DNA of 11,442 nucleotides, from assembly GCA_937910385.1 (NCBI GenBank), contig CALEPT010000002.1, positions 1 to 11,442 of the forward strand. Direction: 5' to 3'. The translations under genes and the position numbers were made by a program. Below are positions 6,433 to 11,442 of this stretch, one piece after another (the stretch's first letter is position 1; the number at the start of each line of letters is the position of its first letter). Under the pieces are notes generated by a model. It was not told the DNA's origin. It ran no database searches and saw nothing but the letters and a program-made list of their open reading frames with translations. Origin of the DNA: an uncultured Ruminococcus sp. (GTDB lineage Bacteria > Bacillota > Clostridia > Oscillospirales > Ruminococcaceae).

Positions 6433-9042
6433 TCACACAAACAGCAGTCCTCTGGTCTCATAAATTGATTCACCGGAGGATACATCATTCCGCACGGCTC
6501 TGTCCAGTGCCATAACCAGCGCGACCGCAAGGTCAACCTTTTCCTGCGCCTTTGCTTTTGAAATTTTGATGTTGCCTGCCGGATCGGTCTGTATGACAAT
6601 ATTGTCCAGGCACCACCGCAGAACCGGATGTCCGCCGTGCGCTAATTTTTGTTCCAGTGTCATTTTCATCAGTTCTTTGGTCGGCGGACTCATGCTTGCA
6701 AAGCCCTGACGGAAGCTCACAACGGTCATACCCTCGTTCATCAGACGGTTCACAAGCATCTGACTGTTCCACGGATCAAACGCCAATTCCCTGATCTGAT
6801 ACACCTCCGCAAGCTCCCAGATTTTCTGCTCGATGGCTTCATAGTCCACGACATTGCCCTCGGTGCTGAGAACGAATCCCTGCTTCTCCCAAAGCGGGTA
6901 ATTCACATGATCTTTCCGGCTGCGGATTTCGATTGTTTCTTCCGGCACCCATGCAAACGGCAGAATGCTGTACTTTTCATCATCGCCGTATGGCGGGAAT
7001 ACCAGCACGAGCGCAGTCAAATCTTGCGTAGATGATAAGTCCAGCCCCGCATAACACGGTCTGCCTTTCAGCTTTTCTGCATCCACAGGAAATGCACATT
7101 TATCCCATTGCTCCATCGGCATCCATCGCACCGCCTGTTTTGTCCAGATGTTCAGACGCAATTGCTTGAACACATTTTCCTCGGACGGATTTTGTTTTGC
7201 TGACTCACAGGCTTCACGCAGCTTGTCCTCTGAAAATGTGATGCCGAGGGACGGATTTGCTTTGCGCCATGTGGATGGTTTTGTCCAGTCGTCCTCCGGA
7301 TCGGCGGCATAGATCACCGGATAAATGGTAGGATCGGTTTTACGCCCGTCCAGCAGGTCTTTTGCTTTCTGGAACAGCTCATAGCCGATGCTGTGAATGT
7401 TGTCCCCGGCAGTACTGATAATGAATTGCAGCGGCTGCCGTCTGGCATCGCCGGAGCCTTTTGTCAGCACATTGTAGAGGTCGGGATTTTTCTGGACATG
7501 AATTTCATCCACGATCACGCCGTGTGCCGAAACGCCGTGCGCTCTGTCCGCCTCGGAACTCAGTACCTGATAAAAGCTGTTTGTCGGCTCGTAGACAATG
7601 CGCTTGCGGGAGTCCAGAATCTTACAGCGTTTCCGGAGCGCCGGAGATAAACGGATCATATCCGCCGCAACAGAATAGACCAGTGAAGCCATCTGCCTGT
7701 CCGCTGCCGCGCCGTAGATCTCCGCACGCTGTTCACCGTCCGCACAGAGCAGATACAATGCAACTGCTGCGGCAAGCTCGCTATTATGTGTCGGAACCAT
7801 TGACGGTCCTGCAAGATACAAATGGCTGGGGCTATCCACCTGAATGCACTGCATCTTGACTGGGTGATCTATTGGTACAATCGATTTCAGGTAATGGTAG
7901 TTTGACCGACTATCCCCGTTCCTGACACGGCTCCACACAGCTTTGCGGATAAGCTTTGCTGTCGGTTGATCGGTGAAGGTTGTAAAACGGATGATATAAA
8001 GGATTTCACCCGTAGGCCATCCGTTTCGAGTTGAAGGCTCTGCTTTTACTGCATTCTTGATTCCAAGGGACCACAGTAGTTCTCTTACTGATTCTGCCAG
8101 AGACCGAATTGTGGTTGAGTACGTGCTTTGCCCTTTCGCTCCGCTGATTGAGCCATCGGAATCCATCAGACCTTGGAGCAGAGCCCAGCGTTGTAATTCA
8201 GAGGCGCGTAGATACTCTGGACGAATTGCTTTCTCCCGAAAATGATCAACCAAGATCGGTTTGAGTTCCCGATAATACAGACATGAACTGCCGCCGCATT
8301 TTTGCGGGAAAATGTTATGCAGTTCATAGGGAATGTTGGATTTGATATCTTCAACATCAGAGGTTCTCACGGTGATTCTTGGTTCAGTTGCTGACCCATT
8401 ACCAAGCCAATAGCCGTAGAGGTATGGGTCAACAGGGAGATTCATATCCTCGGTCTGTAGAGGCTTTGCCACTTGGATTCGGATTGCAGAGCGGTTTTGC
8501 TTCATTCTACACTGCTTTTCGTAGATTTCCTTTGTGGATAATGTGACTCGGGGATGTTTGTATCTCGTAAGATCATCGCAATCCCACAGATGCCTTGTTC
8601 CGGCAATAATGGATGTGCCGTCCCGGAATGTCAGCTTATAAGCCTGCTCCGTATCATCCACTTTGCTCTTGGCCACCACATGGCAAGGTACTCCATTCTC
8701 ATCGAAAACAGTGTCTCCAACTTTAAGATCTCCCATAGCGGTGAAGCCTTGCGGTGTCGGTATTGGTGTATCCAGTGCGAGTTGCTTCCCATTTTTCTTT
8801 GGAATGAAAATAATCGTCTGCTTAAACTGCCTTGTACCGTCCTCTTTGATGATGCCGAACAGGTCGCGGATGACGGTCTCCTGCCAGTCCAGCAGCTTGA
8901 ACGGCTGATTATAAAACGCGCCTTTCGTATGCCGCAGACACTGAATGAAGTTCACGGCATGATCGGCGCGTTCTTTATCATAATGCGAGGTCGGGAGCAT
9001 AAAACTTGTCGGGTGATATACATATTTTTTTGTCACTGCCAC
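6433..9042 (-). CDS. terL: Terminase large subunit (TerL), interrupted by an intein
   Basis: ATP-driven motor and nuclease that cuts phage DNA and packs it through the portal. Numbered from the GTG at 9042 the precursor has 869 residues; removing the intein (87-420) leaves 535, normal for this Terminase_1-type family. The N-terminal part has the family's YHPTSFMLP and DWQETVIRDLFG, then the Walker A motif PKKNGK|SELAA, split by the intein between Lys86 and Ser421. Walker B is GVIVDEIH (Asp512, Glu513). The C-terminal nuclease has YAGLDLSSTQDLTALV (Asp668), LAFDPWNS (Asp756) and EKVDLAVAL (Asp837). The GTG start is favoured by AAGGAG nine bases upstream; a TTG at 9081 would add 13 residues but has only a weak site. 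Since the P-loop is broken, the unspliced protein should lack ATPase activity and head filling depends on splicing. It follows terS after 100 bases of tandem repeats. Confidence 0.93.
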   Translation of the reverse strand: MAVTKKYVYHPTSFMLPTSHYDKERADHAVNFIQCLRHTKGAFYNQPFKLLDWQETVIRDLFGIIKEDGTRQFKQTIIFIPKKNGKQLALDTPIPTPQGFTAMGDLKVGDTVFDENGVPCHVVAKSKVDDTEQAYKLTFRDGTSIIAGTRHLWDCDDLTRYKHPRVTLSTKEIYEKQCRMKQNRSAIRIQVAKPLQTEDMNLPVDPYLYGYWLGNGSATEPRITVRTSDVEDIKSNIPYELHNIFPQKCGGSSCLYYRELKPILVDHFREKAIRPEYLRASELQRWALLQGLMDSDGSISGAKGQSTYSTTIRSLAESVRELLWSLGIKNAVKAEPSTRNGWPTGEILYIIRFTTFTDQPTAKLIRKAVWSRVRNGDSRSNYHYLKSIVPIDHPVKMQCIQVDSPSHLYLAGPSMVPTHNSELAAAVALYLLCADGEQRAEIYGAAADRQMASLVYSVAADMIRLSPALRKRCKILDSRKRIVYEPTNSFYQVLSSEADRAHGVSAHGVIVDEIHVQKNPDLYNVLTKGSGDARRQPLQFIISTAGDNIHSIGYELFQKAKDLLDGRKTDPTIYPVIYAADPEDDWTKPSTWRKANPSLGITFSEDKLREACESAKQNPSEENVFKQLRLNIWTKQAVRWMPMEQWDKCAFPVDAEKLKGRPCYAGLDLSSTQDLTALVLVFPPYGDDEKYSILPFAWVPEETIEIRSRKDHVNYPLWEKQGFVLSTEGNVVDYEAIEQKIWELAEVYQIRELAFDPWNSQMLVNRLMNEGMTVVSFRQGFASMSPPTKELMKMTLEQKLAHGGHPVLRWCLDNIVIQTDPAGNIKISKAKAQEKVDLAVALVMALDRAVRNDVSSGESIYETRGLLFV
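7783..8784 (-). mobile_element. Class 3-type intein with LAGLIDADG endonuclease in TerL
   Basis: A 334-residue protein intron that removes itself and joins the flanking terminase pieces. It runs from Gln (block A, QLALDTPIPTP) to Asn before Ser+1 (block G, MVPTHN|S). The first residue is Gln, not the usual Cys or Ser. It has Trp in block B (GTRHLW), Cys in block F (QCIQVDSPSHLYLAG) and Thr just before the terminal His-Asn, the set known for class 3 inteins, where the block F Cys starts splicing. The centre carries a DOD homing endonuclease: LYGYWLGNGS and LLQGLMDSDGS. Asn replaces the usual acidic residue in the first motif, so cutting activity is uncertain. The DNA looks less G+C rich than the terminase around it (25 versus 31 G/C in two sampled 60-base lines). 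Insertion at the P-loop GK/S is a common intein site. Confidence 0.93.
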
Positions 9043-9090
9043 TGCATCACACTCCTTGTTTTCTACATCTGCACTTGTCAAGCATCACTT

Positions 9091-9138
9091 GAAAAGTACA
9101 TAATTGCGTACATAACCGTATACATAGTTGCGTACATA
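9091..9138 (-). repeat. Four tandem 12-bp repeats between terS and terL
   Basis: On the minus strand the units read TATGTACGCAAC, TATGTATACGGT, TATGTACGCAAT and TATGTACTTTTC, all starting TATGTA and exactly 12 bases apart. They lie after the terS stop and before the chosen terL start. Regular spacing near one helical turn suggests a protein-binding array, perhaps a packaging site or operator; this is inference. Confidence 0.75.
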
Positions 9139-9142
9139 GCAT

Positions 9143-9664
9143 TCAGATTTTCAGCAGATGCTCCATCATTTCATCCTGCGGATTTCCGGTGATAACCTCG
9201 GTGCTGTTCGCCGCTACGATGGAAAAAATCTGCTGAAACAGCATATTCGCCTGTTTGAGATAGCCCTGCGCCATCGACACAAATGGGCTTCCGATCATCG
9301 CGCCTGTGGTCGGGTGCTTGGACACAAAACCGTACTCGTTTGTTACATTTTCAAGCTGAATCCAGCGTGCCATCGCCATGCTGTACTGCTCCAGAAGGTG
9401 CGGGCTGATGAGGTGCGCACAGTTTCGCTCCCGCAGCCATGTGACCATCTGCTCGAAAATCTCTTTGCCGTACAGCTCTCCCATGCGCTGATCTTCGGAA
9501 AGAAACGCTTTGATCTTTTCAATTTCCGGCGCATCAAACGCATCCTTTTCCGGCAGCGAAATTGCGGTTGCTGTTTTGCCCTCCTGCAATTTTTCAGCGA
9601 GGGGCTTTTTCTTTCTGCCAGCGCCCGTGCGTGCGCCGCCTCTGTTGGTTCCGTCTTTTGCCAT
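9143..9664 (-). CDS. terS: Terminase small subunit, P27-like family
   Basis: DNA-recognition partner of the packaging motor, 173 residues. The start MAKDGTNRGGARTGAGRKKK is the basic Gly/Arg/Lys-rich leader typical of this Firmicutes small-terminase family. It is followed by a helical core (KIKAFLSEDQRMGELYGKEI, FEQMVTWLRERNC, LLEQYSMAMARWIQLE) and the loop SKHPTTGAMIGSPFVSMAQG, common in P27-type proteins, then a helical end (QANMLFQQIFSIVA). It would bind phage DNA as a ring and hand it to TerL. The ATG at 9664 has AAAGGAGT at good spacing. It is the first gene of the head module, about 440 bases from the composition break on the right; the HNH nuclease gene often seen upstream of terS is absent. 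Confidence 0.88.
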   Translation of the reverse strand: MAKDGTNRGGARTGAGRKKKPLAEKLQEGKTATAISLPEKDAFDAPEIEKIKAFLSEDQRMGELYGKEIFEQMVTWLRERNCAHLISPHLLEQYSMAMARWIQLENVTNEYGFVSKHPTTGAMIGSPFVSMAQGYLKQANMLFQQIFSIVAANSTEVITGNPQDEMMEHLLKI

Positions 9665-9762
9665 AGATACTCCTTTCTGCCGTCATGTTATACGACATTT
9701 GCTTTTCTACGATTCTGCGTTATTTTCAGCACATAGGCATCATCCTTTCAGATAGTCACAGT

Positions 9763-9796
9763 GTTTGAATTCGTTTGATTTCTTTGATTTTCTTTG
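9763..9796 (+). repeat. TTTGA-rich repeat, copy 1
   Basis: Plus strand GTTTGAATTCGTTTGATTTC followed by TTTGATTTTCTTTG. It closely resembles the stretch at 10066-10100 in the same orientation, about 300 bases away. Both are runs of TTTGA with short spacers. Confidence 0.6.
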
Positions 9797-9834
9797 AAAA
9801 AACAGGGGCGGAAATCAAACAAAACAGCGTAAAA

Positions 9835-9845
9835 ATTAACGAAAT
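9835..9845 (+). repeat. ATTAACGAAAT repeat, distant copy
   Basis: Exact 11-base match to each unit of the tandem pair at 10038-10059, same orientation. Three copies in 225 bases suggest a binding site. Confidence 0.55.
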
Positions 9846-10037
9846 CCGGCAAATTCTCGCACCGTATAAACAGCGTACCTGCGTGATTATTCACATATTT
9901 TCGCAGCGAAATAAATGATATATTCCCGCAGGGGTTAATAGGGCGTTTGAAATCCAAAATTTGCACACGGCAGGGAGCGACGGTCTTGTAAAAAGTTCGT
10001 AAATACGATGTTTCCAGCCCCTACCAATTCGGTAGGC

Positions 10038-10059
10038 ATTAACGAAATATTAACGAAAT
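10038..10059 (+). repeat. ATTAACGAAAT tandem pair
   Basis: Two perfect 11-base units end to end (10038-10048 and 10049-10059), with a third copy at 9835-9845. The 11-base period places both units on the same face of the helix, as in an operator or iteron array. Confidence 0.65.
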
Positions 10060-10065
10060 ACGGAT

Positions 10066-10100
10066 GTTTGAATTTGTTTGAATTTGTTTGATTTTTCTTT
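10066..10100 (+). repeat. TTTGA-rich repeat, copy 2, with 10-base tandem units
   Basis: GTTTG AATTTGTTTG AATTTGTTTG then ATTTTTCTTT on the plus strand: a 10-base unit repeated in tandem, ending at the composition break. It matches the stretch at 9763-9796. Low-complexity sequence like this could help create a false assembly join. Confidence 0.65.
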
Positions 10101-10131
10101 GGAGGTAATTTAATATTATTACTAATCTTAT
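10090..10131. other. Composition break: bacterial phage DNA meets A+T-extreme DNA
   Basis: Left of here base use is balanced and genes carry Shine-Dalgarno sites. Right of here the sequence is about 80-90% A+T by eye, with A/T-ending codons nearly throughout. The exact switch lies near 10,100-10,115, just past the TTTGA repeats. A misassembly is the simplest explanation; an insertion into a eukaryotic genome is the alternative. Confidence 0.8.
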
Positions 10132-11442
10132 TTATTTTAGCAACCAGAAATATTCTTCAAATGTAGTAGAAAATTGTTTAGATAATATAAAATTTAGAGA
10201 AATGGTTATGGAAGAATTTTCAAAGCAATATGTTTTTAATTGTGTTTTCTGATTAATGAAATATAAAGGGGATTTCAATTCATTAGTAAATATAAAAGGT
10301 TCTATGCTTTTTATTTCAATATTTTTATTACAGTCTAAAATACAAAATTCATTTGGACAATTTTTGTTTATTAAAGTGAAATTGAATTTATAATTTAAAA
10401 CAAAATTACCTGTTTCTTTTATTTTTAAAATATATTCAACTTGTGGCAAATTTTCATCCAAAATAGTATTAACATTTTCATAAATTAATTCATTTTTTTC
10501 ATTTATAAGATAACCTTGAGTTCCTTCTAAGATTTTATATTCATAATTTTTTATTTCGACTTTTTTTTCGTCTTTTAATAATTGAACGATTATTTTAATT
10601 TTTTTTATTATTAAATCCTTATTATCACTTTTTATATTATATTTAATATTCATTAAATGGTTTTCATTTTTACCCAAAATTATTTTATTTTTAATATTTT
10701 TATTATCATTAATAAAATCAAAATTAATAATATTATCAATGTTTTTTTTGTTTTTTTCTTGTTTATATAAAATTATATCTTTTTTATCTTTGTTAAGTAA
10801 GTTAATAATTATTTTATTTTTTAGATGCAATTCAATATTTGTTATATAAAATTTATTAAAATAATTTTTTATGAAATACTTGAAATTGATATTAATAGGA
10901 GTATCTTTGGATAATATTTTATTAATCATTATTTCTTTATTATTGATATTACCAGGAAAATATATAATTATTTTTTCTATATTAAATGATAAATCTTTTC
11001 TAAGTAAAGATAAATCTATGGTTATATTTAGTATATCCAATAAAGTTACTTCTTTCATATTATAATTTAGTTGTAGATTAAATAATTTATTTTCTAAATT
11101 TTTTAAATAAATAATTCTTTTATTATCTTGTTGTATATTTAGATCTAAAGAAAATACATCATTCATTTTAGAGATTTGTTCTTTTGAAATTTCTTTGTCA
11201 GATAAAGAGGTAAATAAAATGAGATGTTCTATTAATCTAAAAATCAAAATCGAATTCTCTCCCTCATTAATTTTTGTTTCTAATAATATTTTATTAATTT
11301 TATTTGATATATGTGAATATACCTTCTTAAATTTAAAAATATTGTTACTTTTTTCATTTAATACTTTTATTAAATCATGATTAAAATCTATTTTGCTTTC
11401 ATTATCTTTACAATATTTATTTATTAAATAAAAATCATAATA
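10132..11442 (-). CDS. TRAPPC11-like (Gryzun region) eukaryotic protein, partial
   Basis: An uninterrupted frame of 436 codons plus TAA, open at the right edge of the window, so the true start lies outside; a TTG at 11247 is only an internal codon. The protein is rich in Asn, Ile and Lys, as in A+T-rich eukaryotes. A helical stretch (SNKINKILLETK, LIFRLIEHLILFTSL) is followed by repeated beta-strand segments (DILNITIDLSLL, KIIIYFPG, YITNIELHLKN). Near the end NFVLNYKFNFTLINK followed by NKNIEIKSIEPFIF lines up, from memory, with the TRAPPC11 stretch ending in TVFPFDV, and ITNIELHLKN with its ITSVDLALGN. TRAPPC11 works in ER-to-Golgi vesicle tethering and autophagy. The protein stops earlier than full TRAPPC11, perhaps from an intron, a truncation or the nearby join. 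No bacterial ribosome site is visible. The assignment rests on layout and short matches only. Confidence 0.5.
   Translation of the reverse strand, partial: YYDFYLINKYCKDNESKIDFNHDLIKVLNEKSNNIFKFKKVYSHISNKINKILLETKINEGENSILIFRLIEHLILFTSLSDKEISKEQISKMNDVFSLDLNIQQDNKRIIYLKNLENKLFNLQLNYNMKEVTLLDILNITIDLSLLRKDLSFNIEKIIIYFPGNINNKEIMINKILSKDTPININFKYFIKNYFNKFYITNIELHLKNKIIINLLNKDKKDIILYKQEKNKKNIDNIINFDFINDNKNIKNKIILGKNENHLMNIKYNIKSDNKDLIIKKIKIIVQLLKDEKKVEIKNYEYKILEGTQGYLINEKNELIYENVNTILDENLPQVEYILKIKETGNFVLNYKFNFTLINKNCPNEFCILDCNKNIEIKSIEPFIFTNELKSPLYFINQKTQLKTYCFENSSITISLNFILSKQFSTTFEEYFWLLK

Larger units (their letters stand above)
9665..10104. other. Non-coding, repeat-rich leader of the head module
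   Basis: About 440 bases without a convincing gene. It holds two copies of a TTTGA-rich repeat, three copies of ATTAACGAAAT, a 6-bp inverted repeat CCTACC/GGTAGG at 10020-10036, and a minimal frame at 9726-9743 (ATG ATG CCT ATG TGC TGA) preceded by GAAAGG. A 72-codon frame at 9748-9966 starts at GTG without a ribosome site and partly translates the repeats, so I do not call it. I found no clear sigma-70 promoter for terS; a phage-specific one may be here. Confidence 0.6.

Noticed and set aside
6345..6599. 84-codon minus-strand frame across the terminase/portal gap
   Set aside because: Most of it overlaps the terminase C-terminus in another frame, its composition is shadow-like, and no start signal is seen.
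9748..9966. 72-codon minus-strand frame starting at GTG
   Set aside because: It has no Shine-Dalgarno site, its end merely translates the TTTGA repeats (KENQRNQTNSN), and it resembles no protein I know. A decayed gene cannot be excluded.
10101..10110. GGAGGTAATT on the plus strand, resembling a ribosome site
   Set aside because: No start codon or open plus-strand frame follows within a useful distance; it may be the end of bacterial sequence cut at the join.
10132..11247. Start of the right-hand gene at 11247
   Set aside because: The codon there is TTG, there is no ribosome site, and the same frame stays open to the window edge, so it is internal.
1..11442. tRNA, rRNA, CRISPR array, insertion sequence ends or attachment sites
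   Set aside because: No cloverleaf, regular spacer array, transposase or clear paired att core was seen; att sites probably lie outside the window.

Overview
The window looks like two unrelated pieces joined near position 10,100. Positions 1 to about 10,100 are bacterial: balanced base composition, Shine-Dalgarno sites before almost every gene, tightly packed or overlapping genes all on the minus strand, and intrinsic terminators. Protein types point to a Clostridia-class Firmicute of the Oscillospiraceae/Ruminococcus kind, the sort found in gut or rumen. Positions from about 10,105 to 11,442 are extremely A+T rich (some 60-base lines have only 3 to 13 G/C) and carry one long minus-strand frame that runs off the right edge. 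Its protein resembles the Gryzun region of the eukaryotic trafficking protein TRAPPC11. An anaerobic rumen fungus or protist is a plausible source, so the window is either a mis-joined or contaminated assembly or, less likely, a real insertion.

In transcription order (right to left) the bacterial part is an HK97-type DNA packaging and head module: a repeat-rich 440-base leader, terminase small subunit, terminase large subunit interrupted by an intein, portal, ClpP-like prohead protease and major capsid protein. Two tandem terminator-like hairpins lie between protease and capsid genes, and another follows the capsid gene. No connector, tail or lysis genes follow. Instead there is a small DUF7678-like gene with its own promoter and terminator, then a four-gene recombination operon: a helix-turn-helix/zinc-ribbon protein, a SHOCT-like small protein and two large serine recombinases. 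The last recombinase runs off the left edge.

The terminases would pump DNA through the portal into a shell of capsid protein matured by the protease, and the serine recombinases would integrate or excise the element. The lack of tail genes allows two readings: a prophage that lost its middle, or a capsid-forming phage satellite that borrows tails. A three-codon remnant after the capsid gene, starting Met-Ile-Val as many head-tail connectors do, favours a deletion.

The most notable feature is the 334-residue intein inside the P-loop of the terminase. It starts with Gln and carries the Trp-Cys-Thr set that marks class 3 inteins, plus a LAGLIDADG homing endonuclease whose first motif has Asn where Asp is usual.
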